The notes beneath the pieces were generated by a model, which worked only from the letters and a program-made list of their open reading frames with translations, was not told the DNA's origin and did not search any database. Shown piece by piece: positions 17,692-25,775 of a stretch of DNA of 60,967 nt; position 1 is the stretch's first letter; every line of letters starts with the position of its first letter. A program made the position numbers and the translations under genes. This DNA is from Candidatus Rokuibacteriota bacterium (GTDB taxonomy: Bacteria; Methylomirabilota; Methylomirabilia; Rokubacteriales; CSP1-6). Location: the NCBI GenBank assembly GCA_003220475.1, contig QHSO01000002.1, positions 1 through 60,967 of the forward strand, in the 5' to 3' direction.

Positions 17692-18220
17692 CCGGTCGAC
17701 TCCGCGACGCGAGGTGTGCGGCGGCAGCGAGTCCCGCCGCGACCGCGAGCAGCACGCCCGGCTCGGTCGCCGTCGTGCTCGCGTGGCCGGCCGCGGCGCC
17801 TGCACCACCGGCGATGCCCACGAACGTGGCGCCCGCGTCGGGGCCGGAGGCCGCGCGGTTCACGACGAGCGTGAACCCGTTGGCGGTCGGCGTCATGACG
17901 CCGAGCCCGCTACGCGGCGCGGTCGAGGTCGGGAAGGTCATCGAGCCGTTGTACGTGCCGTCGCCCGTGGCGACGAGCGTGCCGCCGTAGCCGGCGCCGA
18001 ACGACAGCGTGCGCGCGGCGCCGCCGCCGGTGACGATCTCGGCGAACGTCACGCTTCCCTGGCCCGACAGGGTAAAGGGTCCGCTGACCGTGAACTGCGT
18101 GGGACTGTCGTAGGTCTTCGTCCAGGCTTGTGACTGCCAGGAGAAGTCCATCGTGTCGGCATGTGCTGGCCGCGCCAAGATGAGGGGAAGGACTGCAAGA
18201 ACGAGGGCTATGCGTTTCAT
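17684..18220 (-). CDS. secreted hypothetical protein with a PEP-CTERM-like C-terminus
   Basis: 178 residues. A signal peptide (MKRIALVLAVLPLILARPAHA, cleavage near 21) leads into a Gly/Thr-rich beta-type domain of about 115 residues with no family I recognise. The C-terminus reads TEPG, a hydrophobic stretch (VLLAVAAGLAAAAHL), then a basic SRSRP tail, the layout of a PEP-CTERM/exosortase sorting signal although the PEP motif is degenerate. No exosortase gene is in the window. The ATG start gives a clean signal peptide; no strong RBS is seen. Confidence 0.6.
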   Translation of the reverse strand: MKRIALVLAVLPLILARPAHADTMDFSWQSQAWTKTYDSPTQFTVSGPFTLSGQGSVTFAEIVTGGGAARTLSFGAGYGGTLVATGDGTYNGSMTFPTSTAPRSGLGVMTPTANGFTLVVNRAASGPDAGATFVGIAGGAGAAAGHASTTATEPGVLLAVAAGLAAAAHLASRSRPAS

Positions 18221-18307
18221 ACTTGGTCGACCCCCAGGCGACTGGGTCACTGAGCCAGCAAACAGCGCGCCACACCGGCCGCGCCGCGTATGTGAAGGCC
18301 TGCCGCG

Positions 18308-18841
18308 ATGCTGATCTCGTTGGACGTCTACGGCACGCTCGTCGACGTGCGCGGCGGCTCGCGCGACGCGTTCGCCGCCATCCTGCGCGCGGTCGGCGCG
18401 CGCGGCGATCCCGATCTCATCCAGCACTACTTCGAGGCGTTTCCTCGCTTTCGACGGTTTCCCGACGTGGACGACACACTCGCTCGGCTCAGCCCACGTG
18501 CGCGGCTCGCGATCGTCTCGAACATCGACGACGATCTGCTCGCGGCCACGGATCTCGGGCGACGCTTCGACGTCGTGTGCACCGCCGAGCGCGCGCGCGG
18601 CTACAAGCGCGACGGCACACTCTTCCGGGTTTTGCTCGCGCACGCCGAGCCCGACGCCCGTCGGCTCTTGCACTGCGGCCAGTCGCAGCATACGGACCTC
18701 GTCGGCGCCAAGCCGCTCGGGATCCGCGTGGCGTGGATCAACCGCCGCGGCCTCGCGCTCGCCGCCGGCGTGCCGAAACCCGACCACGAGCTTCGCGATC
18801 TGCGGCCGGTGCCGAGCCTGCTGCCGCCGGATTCCGATTAG
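18308..18841 (+). CDS. HAD family hydrolase (haloacid dehalogenase type II-like), short
   Basis: 177 residues. Motif I is LDVYGTLVD (5-13) with the nucleophile Asp, motif II is IVSNIDDD, the Lys is in RGYKRDGTLF and the acidic motif is HTDLVGAKPLG. Type II haloacid dehalogenases are usually about 220 residues; here the cap between motif I and motif II is about 45 residues shorter than I would expect, in frame. The protein may still fold, but the cap that closes the active site is reduced. It is co-directional with the thiolase, 47 nt downstream. Confidence 0.75.
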   Translation: MLISLDVYGTLVDVRGGSRDAFAAILRAVGARGDPDLIQHYFEAFPRFRRFPDVDDTLARLSPRARLAIVSNIDDDLLAATDLGRRFDVVCTAERARGYKRDGTLFRVLLAHAEPDARRLLHCGQSQHTDLVGAKPLGIRVAWINRRGLALAAGVPKPDHELRDLRPVPSLLPPDSD

Positions 18842-18888
18842 CGGTACACTTGCGCCACGCTCCACACGCCCGGACGAAAGGACTCACC

Positions 18889-20076
18889 ATGAGAGAGGCC
18901 GTCGTCGTCGCCAGCAGCCGCACCCCGCTCGCGAAGTCACAGCGCGGATCCTTCAACATGACGCTGCCCTCGGACCTGGCGGCCCACTGCATCACCGACG
19001 CGCTCGGCAAGGTGCCGCAGCTCGACAAGAAGGAAGTCGAGGACGTGATCCTCGGCTGCGGCCAGCCGCACGGCACGCAGGGACACAACATCGCCCGCGT
19101 GGCGGCTATGCGGGCCGGACTGCCCGTGAGCGTGGGCGGCCTCACGATCAACCGTTTCTGCTCGTCGGGGCTCAACGCGATCGCCATCGCCGCCAACTAC
19201 ATCGTCAACGAGGGCGCGGACGTCGTGTTCGGTGGGGGCGTGGAGTCGATCACGCTGATGCAGCGGGACAGCGCGCCGAACCCGTGGGTGAAGGAGCATC
19301 TGCCGGGCATCTACATGGTCATGGGCGACACCGCCGAGGTCGTGGCGAAGCGCTACACGATCAGCCGGCAGGTGCAGGACGAGTACGCGCTGTCGAGCCA
19401 GCAGCGCACGGCGCGCGCGCAGCAGGACGGCTTCTTCAAGGAAGAGCTCGCGCCGATGCACGTCACGCGCGCCGTGCTCGACAAGAAGACGGGTGAAAAG
19501 GCGGGCGAGGAGCCGTACTACGTCGAGAAGGACGAGTGCAATCGCGGCGACACGACGCTGGACGGCCTGCTCACGCTGCCGCCCGTGTTCGACAAGACGA
19601 GCGGGCAGGGCACGGTCACCGCGGGCAACTCCTCGCAGCTCTCCGATGGCGCGTCGGCGACGCTGCTCATGTCGATGGAGCGCGCGAAGCAGCTCGGCAT
19701 CAAACCGAAGCTGATCTTCCGCGGATTCGCCGTCGCGGGCTGCGAGCCCGACGAGATGGGCATCGGTCCCGTGTACGCCGTGCCCAAGCTCTTGAAGCGC
19801 CAGGGGCTGCGCGTCGAGGACATCGACGTGTGGGAGCTGAACGAGGCCTTTGCCTCGCAGGTCGTGTACTGCCGCGACAAGCTCGGCCTCGATCCTGCGA
19901 AGCTGAACGTCAACGGCGGGTCGATCTCGATCGGCCACCCGTTCGGAATGACCGGCTCGCGCATGGTCGGCACCATCGCCAACGAGATGCTGCGTCGAAA
20001 GGCGCGTTACGGCGTGGTGACGATGTGCATCGGCGGTGGCCAGGGCGCCGCCGGCCTGTTCGAGGCCTGCCACTAA
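18889..20076 (+). CDS. acetyl-CoA acyltransferase (thiolase)
   Basis: 395 residues with nucleophile C91 (NRFCSSG), H350 (GHPFGMTG) and C380 (TMCIGGGQGAAG). It catalyses 3-ketoacyl-CoA thiolysis or condensation. A TACACT -10-like hexamer lies 40 nt upstream and GAAAGGA precedes the ATG, so this gene has a conventional leader. It is a second thiolase in a 10-kb stretch with SDRs and a CoA-type kinase, consistent with beta-oxidation of an unknown acid. Confidence 0.92.
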   Translation: MREAVVVASSRTPLAKSQRGSFNMTLPSDLAAHCITDALGKVPQLDKKEVEDVILGCGQPHGTQGHNIARVAAMRAGLPVSVGGLTINRFCSSGLNAIAIAANYIVNEGADVVFGGGVESITLMQRDSAPNPWVKEHLPGIYMVMGDTAEVVAKRYTISRQVQDEYALSSQQRTARAQQDGFFKEELAPMHVTRAVLDKKTGEKAGEEPYYVEKDECNRGDTTLDGLLTLPPVFDKTSGQGTVTAGNSSQLSDGASATLLMSMERAKQLGIKPKLIFRGFAVAGCEPDEMGIGPVYAVPKLLKRQGLRVEDIDVWELNEAFASQVVYCRDKLGLDPAKLNVNGGSISIGHPFGMTGSRMVGTIANEMLRRKARYGVVTMCIGGGQGAAGLFEACH

Positions 20077-20097
20077 CCGGCTGACCGCGCGCGGCGT

Positions 20098-20274
20098 TCA
20101 GGCGGCGCTGGCCGGAGGCGCAGGTCGGGACGGCTCGATATCGTGCTCGTAGCAGCGGGAGTGCACCTTCAGCCCGATGCCGGGAACGATGCGGGTCGTG
20201 TCGCCGCGGAGAATGCGTCCTTCGCACAGCCAACAGCGCTCGATGAGCGGAGCGCTGTGCTCGGGTGGCGTCAT
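20098..20274 (-). CDS. small Cys-rich hypothetical protein (possible zinc binder)
   Basis: 58 residues, with CWLCEGR (Cys-x2-Cys) near 14-17 and HSRCYEHD (His-x2-Cys) near 38-41, a spacing that could bind one zinc. The layout resembles the longer small protein at 24.1 kb (CVVC ... HQAC). No family is recognised. The ATG lies in a long minus-strand region after the RidA/SDR unit and has no obvious ribosome binding site, so the call rests on the paired metal-ligand motif. Confidence 0.5.
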   Translation of the reverse strand: MTPPEHSAPLIERCWLCEGRILRGDTTRIVPGIGLKVHSRCYEHDIEPSRPAPPASAA

Positions 20275-20529
20275 TCGCCGCTGACCGACGCGATCAGGCG
20301 GCGCGGTCTGTGGCGCCCTCCAACGAAATCAGCGTCGTAATCGAATGACGGCCGACGGCGAGCGAGGGCTCGAGTGAGCCCCGCCGTCCCGTTGCGGCGC
20401 GAGCAACTGGACATGCCCGCAGTCGAGAGCATGGCGCTTGCCATCTCAAAAGGGGTGCTGTTTCGAATGCTTGTGACCGAGGTCGCCGGCCCGCAGTAGA
20501 TAGGTAGTTCCACGAAGTAGCGAAGTTTT
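20275..20529. other. non-coding gap with a compound hairpin
   Basis: No convincing gene is seen here. A two-tier hairpin lies at 20355-20387: ACGGCG pairs with CGCCGT and encloses GGGCTC-GAGT-GAGCCC. It is downstream of the SDR at 20530 on the minus strand and could be its terminator. The region is less GC-rich than its surroundings. Confidence 0.4.
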
Positions 20530-21288
20530 TCACGCCATCGACGCGCCGTCCACTGTGTAGATGCCGCCGTTGACGTACGACGCGTCGGGGCTGAGCAAGA
20601 ACACGACGAGCCCCGCGACCTCGTCGGGCTCGCCGAAACGCTGCATCGGGATGCGCGCCAGCAGTCGCTCGTGCGCACCCTCGCCGAGCGCGGTCTCGAA
20701 CTGCCGCACCATCGGCGTGTCGATCGGTGCCGGGCACACGGCGTTGACACGGATGCCACGACGCGCGAGCTCGACGGCGGCCGTGCGCGTGAGACCGACC
20801 ACGGCGTGTTTGCTCGCCGAGTACGGACCGAGCGTCGGCGACGCACGCAGCCCCGCGACCGACGCGGTGTTCACGATCGCGCCGCCGCCGCGCGCGATCA
20901 TGGCGGGCGCGACGGCCTTGAGACCGAGCCACACGCCTTTGACGTTTACCGCCAGCACACGGTCGAAGGTCGCCTCCGAGCATTCGATCAGCGGGCCGAC
21001 GTCGCCGAGGATGCCGGCGTTGTTGAAGAAGAGATCGATGCCGCCGAAGCGCTCGGCGGCGGCCGTGGTGTAGCGCAGGACGTCGTCCCAGCGCGTGACG
21101 TCGGCCTCCACCGCCAGCGCCGCCGCGCCCGCACGCTCGGCCGCGACGTACGTGTGCTTCAACGTGTCGGCCACGCGGTCCACGAGCACCAGGCTCGCGC
21201 CCTCCGACGCCAGGCGTGCGGCGACGGCGCGCCCGATGCCGCCGCCGGCGCCTGTGATGACCGCGACCTTGCCGGTGAAGCGCCCCAT
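20530..21288 (-). CDS. SDR family oxidoreductase
   Basis: 252 residues: TGAGGGIG (12-19), NNAG, catalytic Ser/Tyr-x3-Lys in TASVAGLRASPTLG followed by PYSASK, and a C-terminal VNGGIYTVDGASM typical of FabG-like SDRs. NAD(P)-linked dehydrogenase of unknown substrate. The ATG lies directly after the RidA stop (1 nt apart) on the same strand, so the two are coupled, which suggests RidA removes a reactive enamine/imine arising in the same pathway, though this is inference. Confidence 0.88.
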   Translation of the reverse strand: MGRFTGKVAVITGAGGGIGRAVAARLASEGASLVLVDRVADTLKHTYVAAERAGAAALAVEADVTRWDDVLRYTTAAAERFGGIDLFFNNAGILGDVGPLIECSEATFDRVLAVNVKGVWLGLKAVAPAMIARGGGAIVNTASVAGLRASPTLGPYSASKHAVVGLTRTAAVELARRGIRVNAVCPAPIDTPMVRQFETALGEGAHERLLARIPMQRFGEPDEVAGLVVFLLSPDASYVNGGIYTVDGASMA

Positions 21289-21289
21289 C

Positions 21290-21634
21290 TCAGAGCGCGG
21301 CGACGACCGCGATCTCGACGAGGAACTTCTGCTGCGCCAGCTTCGCCTCGACGGTGGCGCGCGCCGGTGTGTTGACGGGATCGACCCAGGCGTCCCACGC
21401 CGCGTTCATCTGATCGTACGACTTCATCTCGGCGAGGTACACGGTGGCCGACAGCAGATTCGACTTGTTGGTGCCGACGGAGGCCAGGAGCGCGTCGATC
21501 TTCTTCAAGATGGCCTCGGTCTGCGCCTTTGTCGTCGGCTCGTCGCCGGCCACCTGACCGGCGAGGTAGACGGTGTTGCCGTGGACGACGGCCTGGCTCA
21601 TGCGGGGTCCGACCTGGTGGCGCTTGACGCTCAT
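21290..21634 (-). CDS. RidA family protein (reactive intermediate deaminase-like)
   Basis: 114 residues in the YjgF/YER057c/UK114 fold. GNTVYLAGQVAGDE near 19 and NLLSATVYLAEMKSYDQMNA near 59 are typical, and the C-terminal ARATVEAKLAQQKFLVEI carries the Arg and Glu region that binds the substrate carboxylate in the RidA group. It forms trimers and hydrolyses enamines or imines. AGGACC precedes the ATG. It is followed directly by an SDR. Confidence 0.88.
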   Translation of the reverse strand: MSVKRHQVGPRMSQAVVHGNTVYLAGQVAGDEPTTKAQTEAILKKIDALLASVGTNKSNLLSATVYLAEMKSYDQMNAAWDAWVDPVNTPARATVEAKLAQQKFLVEIAVVAAL

Positions 21635-21706
21635 GACGAGGGTCCTTTCCGTGTGGGATGGTTCGGGTGCCCGCAACCATAGCACGCGCGCCGAGGTGCG
21701 CGGCGC

Positions 21707-22429
21707 TCAGCCGCGGACGACGAGCAGCAGGCCCGAGACGAAGAGAATTGCGAAGACGATGCGACGGAAGCGCGCCTGGTCGACGCGCGCGAACAGCGCC
21801 ATGCCGATGACGAGTCCGAGCGCGGCGGGCACGAGGAAGACGACCGCATACCGCCAGACCTCCGGCGTGAGAAGGCCGGCCCACCAGTACCCGAACATGA
21901 TCAGCGCCTGGTTGACGAGAAAGAACGCCTGGAGGTTCGCCTTGATCGTGCGCGGCGACCAGCCCTGCGATGCCATGTACAGCACGACGGGCGGCCCCGG
22001 CGTTCCGACGGCCGCGCCCAGCAGCCCCGCCGCGAGCCCCGCGCCGAGCGCCCAGCCTCGCCCGGCCAGTCGTTCCGGATAGACGCCGAGCCATTCCAGC
22101 GCCACGACGACGAGCAACACCATGCCGATCAACCGCGTCAGCGTGCTCGCGGGCAGCATCGCGAGCACCCAGACGCCAAACGGCGTGCCGAGCAGCGAGC
22201 CGATCAGCAGCGCCGGCATCCCGCGCGGGTCGAAGTCGCGGCGCAGCGGAACGAAGATCACGACCGTCGCGAGCACCGTGTAGACGGTCAGGAGCACAAT
22301 CGCCGCGACGGGTGACATCACGAGCGGCAGGAATGCGAGCGCGACGAGGCCATTGCCGAATCCCGCCAGGCCGAGGACGAGGAACGCGCCCGCGATGACG
22401 AGGGCGCCGACGGCGGAGGCGAGCGTCAC
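21707..22429 (-). CDS. sulfite exporter TauE/SafE family membrane protein
   Basis: 240 residues with about eight hydrophobic segments, starting VTLASAVGALVIAGAFLVLG with GLAGFGNGLVALAFLP. The second repeat is AAGLLGAAVGTPGPPVVLYM, as in TauE/SafE proteins of the sulfonate or organic anion exporters. The GTG start has no clear RBS. It is independent of the TauE/DUF1634 pair at 2.5 kb. Substrate is unknown. Confidence 0.82.
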   Translation of the reverse strand: MTLASAVGALVIAGAFLVLGLAGFGNGLVALAFLPLVMSPVAAIVLLTVYTVLATVVIFVPLRRDFDPRGMPALLIGSLLGTPFGVWVLAMLPASTLTRLIGMVLLVVVALEWLGVYPERLAGRGWALGAGLAAGLLGAAVGTPGPPVVLYMASQGWSPRTIKANLQAFFLVNQALIMFGYWWAGLLTPEVWRYAVVFLVPAALGLVIGMALFARVDQARFRRIVFAILFVSGLLLVVRG

Positions 22430-22488
22430 AACGGCCGCGTCTCGGCGGCGCCGGGATTGCAGCCGCCCGGCAGAAGGAGGAGCCCGCC

Positions 22489-22725
22489 ATGGCGAAGTGC
22501 GAAGTGTGCGGCAACGACTACGACAAGGCCTTCGAGGTGGTAGCGGCCGGCAAGCGCCACGTGTTCGACAGCTTCGAGTGCGCGATTCACCGCCTGGCGC
22601 CGACGTGCTCGCACTGTGGCTGCAAGGTCGTCGGCCACGGCGTGGAGTCGAGCGGCGCGTTCTTCTGCTGTGCCAGCTGCGCGCGCATGGCCGGCGAGAA
22701 AGGACTACGCGACCGCGTCGCCTGA
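22489..22725 (+). CDS. metallothionein-like Cys-rich protein
   Basis: 78 residues with nine cysteines (4, 7, 31, 40, 43, 45, 60, 61, 64) and four histidines in the order CEVCGN, FECAIH, CSHCGCKV and FFCCASCAR. This is the prokaryotic metallothionein-like/zinc-ribbon family annotated as binding zinc or cadmium; actual metal loading is not known. An unusually strong AAGGAGGAG ribosome-binding sequence lies 8 nt before the ATG. It stands alone between two minus-strand units. Confidence 0.8.
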   Translation: MAKCEVCGNDYDKAFEVVAAGKRHVFDSFECAIHRLAPTCSHCGCKVVGHGVESSGAFFCCASCARMAGEKGLRDRVA

Positions 22726-22729
22726 GCGC

Positions 22730-23011
22730 TCAGCTGCGCGTGGGCTGATATCCCCGCTCGCTCATGCAGCGGTCGAAGTCGTGGCTCATCTTCGCGTCCT
22801 GAATCTTCGCGGCGACGACGTCGGCGAGCCCGCCGACGAGCGTGTCCGGGAAGGGCCGCGCGTCGACGGCGACCCGCGCACAGTCCATCTCGTCGAGCGA
22901 GGTCTGCGCGACCTGGGCGCCGGGCTTCGTCCACTCGCCGCCGCCGACGTCGAACCGCGTGGTGCAGCCGGTCAGTAGTGCGGCCGCGACCAGGATGCCG
23001 AGCGCTCTCAC
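22730..23011 (-). CDS. small putative lipoprotein
   Basis: 93 residues, starting VRALGILVAAALLTGC: a type II signal peptide with lipobox LTGC (Cys16). The mature part has only two further Cys (in DCAR and DRCMSERGY), which could form a disulfide. No family is recognised. The GTG overlaps the TGA of the upstream alcohol dehydrogenase by 4 bp (GTGA), so it is cotranscribed with it. It is convergent with the metallothionein-like gene, 4 bp apart. Confidence 0.65.
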   Translation of the reverse strand: MRALGILVAAALLTGCTTRFDVGGGEWTKPGAQVAQTSLDEMDCARVAVDARPFPDTLVGGLADVVAAKIQDAKMSHDFDRCMSERGYQPTRS

Positions 23012-24030
23012 AGTTCCACCAGCACTTTCATCACGGATGCGCCGCCCAGCGCGGCCTGCATGCCTTCGGTCAACGCCTCCAGCGGGATCGTGCGACTCAC
23101 CAGCGGCGCGAGCGGCACCGCGCCGCTGGCCGCGAGTCGGATGGCTTCCTCCCACGCGCCACGCGTGTAGAGCCGGCTGCCGTGCATGGTGAGCTCGCGC
23201 GCGAACATCTGGTAGAGGTTGACGGCCATCGGCTCGGCGTGGATGGCGACGATGCTGATCGTGCCCCAGACCCTGACGACGTCCGTGATTGCGCGCACCG
23301 CCGCCGGATGGCCGGTGACCTCGAACGCGACGTCGACACCGACGCCTTCGGTCCACTCGTTGGCGAATTTCACGGGATCGTGCCCCGGGCCGAGCGTCGG
23401 CAGGCCGAGCGTGCGGAGCAGGCCGAGGCGGAAGTCGTTGATCTCGGCGACCACGACCTCGGCGCCGCGCTCGCGGCACACGAGGCCGATCAGCGTGCCG
23501 ATGGGACCGCCGCCGAACACGAGGACGCGATCGCCGCGCTTCACGCCGGCGCGCGTGACGTCGTGCGTGGCCACCGCGAGCGGCTCGATCACCGCCGCCG
23601 CGTCGTCGCCGAGCGTGTCGGGGACCTTCAGGAGATGCTCCGTTCCCACCGGATAGTACTCGCGCATGCCGCCGGGGAGGTCGACGCCGAGCACCTTGAG
23701 CTGATAGCAGAGATACGAGGCGCCCATGCGACACGCGCGGCAGGCGCCGCAGCGCACGACCGGCTCGACCACGACGCGGTCGCCGGCCGCAAACCCGCTG
23801 TCCTTCGGCGCCTCGACGACCTCGGCGAACGTCTCGTGGCCGATGACGCCGCCGCGCGGAACACGGTGATCGAGGTGACCCTGGAAGATGTGGAGGTCGG
23901 TACCGCAGATGCCCACCCGACGCACCCGCAGCAGCGCCTCGCCGCGGGCCGGCGCCGGCACGGCGACGGTACCCGTCGCGAACCGCCCTGGACCCTCGTA
24001 AAACGACGCACGCATGGTTTTCGGAGGCAT
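23008..24030 (-). CDS. zinc-dependent alcohol dehydrogenase (MDR superfamily)
   Basis: 340 residues. Catalytic zinc ligands C42 and H65-E66, structural zinc cysteines C94, C97, C100, C108, and a Rossmann motif FGGGPIGTLIGL near 172. It resembles sorbitol/threonine dehydrogenase-like MDR enzymes and oxidises a secondary alcohol with NAD(P). The start is either M1 or M6 (MRASFY); the first is used here, with no strong RBS for either. A small lipoprotein follows with a GTGA overlap. Confidence 0.87.
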   Translation of the reverse strand: MPPKTMRASFYEGPGRFATGTVAVPAPARGEALLRVRRVGICGTDLHIFQGHLDHRVPRGGVIGHETFAEVVEAPKDSGFAAGDRVVVEPVVRCGACRACRMGASYLCYQLKVLGVDLPGGMREYYPVGTEHLLKVPDTLGDDAAAVIEPLAVATHDVTRAGVKRGDRVLVFGGGPIGTLIGLVCRERGAEVVVAEINDFRLGLLRTLGLPTLGPGHDPVKFANEWTEGVGVDVAFEVTGHPAAVRAITDVVRVWGTISIVAIHAEPMAVNLYQMFARELTMHGSRLYTRGAWEEAIRLAASGAVPLAPLVSRTIPLEALTEGMQAALGGASVMKVLVEL

Positions 24031-24116
24031 GTCGCGAGGGTAACACGAGCGGGTCGTTGGCACCCCGTTCGCAGCAGTGCGGGCGAGCAAAAACCACATT
24101 CGCAGAGGTGAGGACC

Positions 24117-24362
24117 GTGAACCTCGATCGAATCCGCGCAGCCGTTCGCGAAAAGCTCGATAGCGGCGACCTGCCACCGGAAAAGTGCCTCATTACCTGG
24201 TTCGGTCCGGGCTCCGGCCAGCTCTGCGTCGTGTGCGAGCGGGTCATCGCAGCCGCCGACATCGAGTGCGAGTGCGAGCATCCGCGGGGCGGCCTGATGC
24301 GCTTTCATCAAGCCTGCTTCGCCGCGTGGGACGAGGCGCGCCAGGACATGGCGCCCGCCTGA
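24117..24362 (+). CDS. small Cys/His-rich hypothetical protein
   Basis: 81 residues with GTG start and a purine-rich AGAGGTGAGG just upstream. The N-terminal half is helical and charged (LDRIRAAVREKLDSG). The C-terminal half has CVVCERVI, ECECEH and HQACFAAW, giving Cys-x2-Cys, Cys-x-Cys and His-x2-Cys clusters suited to one or two zinc ions. No characterised family. It starts a co-directional series with the baeRF-like gene. Confidence 0.65.
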   Translation: MNLDRIRAAVREKLDSGDLPPEKCLITWFGPGSGQLCVVCERVIAAADIECECEHPRGGLMRFHQACFAAWDEARQDMAPA

Positions 24363-24416
24363 CGCACAACCACTGGCGCTCGCCTTGCAGCCTTCCTCCG
24401 CAGGGAGGGGCACACT

Positions 24417-25484
24417 ATGGACCTCGACGCGTTGCTCGACCGTCTGGCGGCGGTCGAGCCTACGGATCAGCCGTGCATCAGCCTCTACGTCGACGCTCGG
24501 CCGGACAACACCGGACGCCCGCACTGGGGGCCGGTGGTCCGCAAGGAGCTGGGCGAGCGCGCGCGCGCATTCGGTGAGCGCACCGCCGCGCGCGCGGCGT
24601 ACGACGCCGATGCCGGGCGCATCAGCCAGTGGCTCGAGGCCGAGCCACGACCCTCTGCGCAAGGCTTCGCGGTCTTCGCGTGTGAAGCCGCCGGGCTCTT
24701 CGAAGGCGTCGAGCTGAACGCGCCCGTCGACACCGAGCTGGTCGTCGGCCGTGTGCCGCATCTCTACCCGCTGGCGCGGCTGCTCGACCAGTGGCGCCGC
24801 TATGCGGTCGTCGTCACGGACACGCACCAGGCCCACATTTTCGTCGTCGCCCTCGGCGCAATCCACGAGCGCGCCCGCGTCGAGAACGAGAAGACGTCGC
24901 GCTCCGGGGCCGGTGGCTGGTCGCAGGCGCGCTTCCAGCGTCACGTCGAGAAGTTCCATCGCGAGCACGTCAAGGAGCTCGTCGACACGCTCGAGCGGAT
25001 CGTGCGCGACGAGGGCCTCGACCGCGTGCTGCTCGCGGGCGACGAGGTGGTGATCCCGCTCGTGCGCGAGGCGCTGCCCAAGACACTGGCCGAGCGCGTC
25101 GTCGAGATCGGCAACCTCGACCTCGTGTCGTCCGAGGCGGAGATCCTCGAGGAGACGCTGGACGTCGCGCGCCGCGAGGACGCTCGCGACGATGCCGAGC
25201 GTGTGGCGCGCGTGCTGGACGCGTATCGCGCCGGCGGGCTCGGTATGATCGGCGTGCCCGGCGTGACCGCGGCACTCGAGAACGGCCAGGTGCACGAGCT
25301 GCTCATCGTCGCCGATCCGTCGCGCCTCGAGGGCGCGGATGGCGCCGCCATCGCCGACGCGCTCGTCGCCAAGGCGCGGCAGACCGGGGCGCGCGTGACG
25401 TTCATCGAGGACGCAGCGCTGCTGGCCGAGGCGGGCGGCGTCGGCGCGCTCCTGCGCTTCCGACTGCATCGCCGAGCGGCCTAG
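24417..25484 (+). CDS. bacterial eRF1-like protein (baeRF family)
   Basis: 355 residues with the three-part order of archaeal/eukaryotic release-factor-like proteins in bacteria: an N-terminal domain (DQPCISLYVDAR near 17), a middle domain with GAGGWSQARFQRH (GGWSQ at 166-170, where eRF1 has GGQ), and a C-terminal VLLAGDEVVIPLV ... ELLIVADPS segment. The family (baeRF, VLRF1-like) is proposed to act on stalled ribosomes or peptidyl-tRNA; no activity is shown for this member. No classical GGQ is present. A GGAGGG sequence precedes the ATG. Confidence 0.8.
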   Translation: MDLDALLDRLAAVEPTDQPCISLYVDARPDNTGRPHWGPVVRKELGERARAFGERTAARAAYDADAGRISQWLEAEPRPSAQGFAVFACEAAGLFEGVELNAPVDTELVVGRVPHLYPLARLLDQWRRYAVVVTDTHQAHIFVVALGAIHERARVENEKTSRSGAGGWSQARFQRHVEKFHREHVKELVDTLERIVRDEGLDRVLLAGDEVVIPLVREALPKTLAERVVEIGNLDLVSSEAEILEETLDVARREDARDDAERVARVLDAYRAGGLGMIGVPGVTAALENGQVHELLIVADPSRLEGADGAAIADALVAKARQTGARVTFIEDAALLAEAGGVGALLRFRLHRRAA

Positions 25485-25514
25485 CTTGACCGACTTCAGG
25501 GAGGGGGACCATAC

Positions 25515-25724
25515 GTGAGCCGCAAGAACAACGTCAATCCGGACTACTACAAGCTCGCGGGTCGCGACCGTCCCAACGAGGACGTGCCGCCGTCGTCCCG
25601 GACCGCACCGGCCGATGCGTCGCCGCGCCGTCGAAAGAAGGGCGATGGGCCTTCGCCGAACCTCATTCCCGGCGCGCCGCCGGTCGGCGAGCGCCCCGCA
25701 GAGGACGAAGGGCAGGGCGACTGA
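25515..25724 (+). CDS. small basic, probably disordered hypothetical protein
   Basis: 69 residues rich in Pro, Arg, Lys and Asp; SRKNNVNPDYYKLAGRDRPN at the N-terminus, then a PRRRKKG patch. No hydrophobic core is seen. The GTG is preceded by GGGAGGGGG. It sits 30 nt after the baeRF gene and is probably cotranscribed. The real product could instead be a spurious open frame, but the RBS and position support it. Confidence 0.55.
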   Translation: MSRKNNVNPDYYKLAGRDRPNEDVPPSSRTAPADASPRRRKKGDGPSPNLIPGAPPVGERPAEDEGQGD

Positions 25725-25775
25725 GCCGACGCCGCGGCGCCTGAGCGATAATGGGCGCTCTCGGGAGGGAGCGCC

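Noticed and set aside
20340-20529. tRNA or other structured RNA
   Set aside because: No cloverleaf, T-loop or CCA-end could be placed; only a simple hairpin is present.
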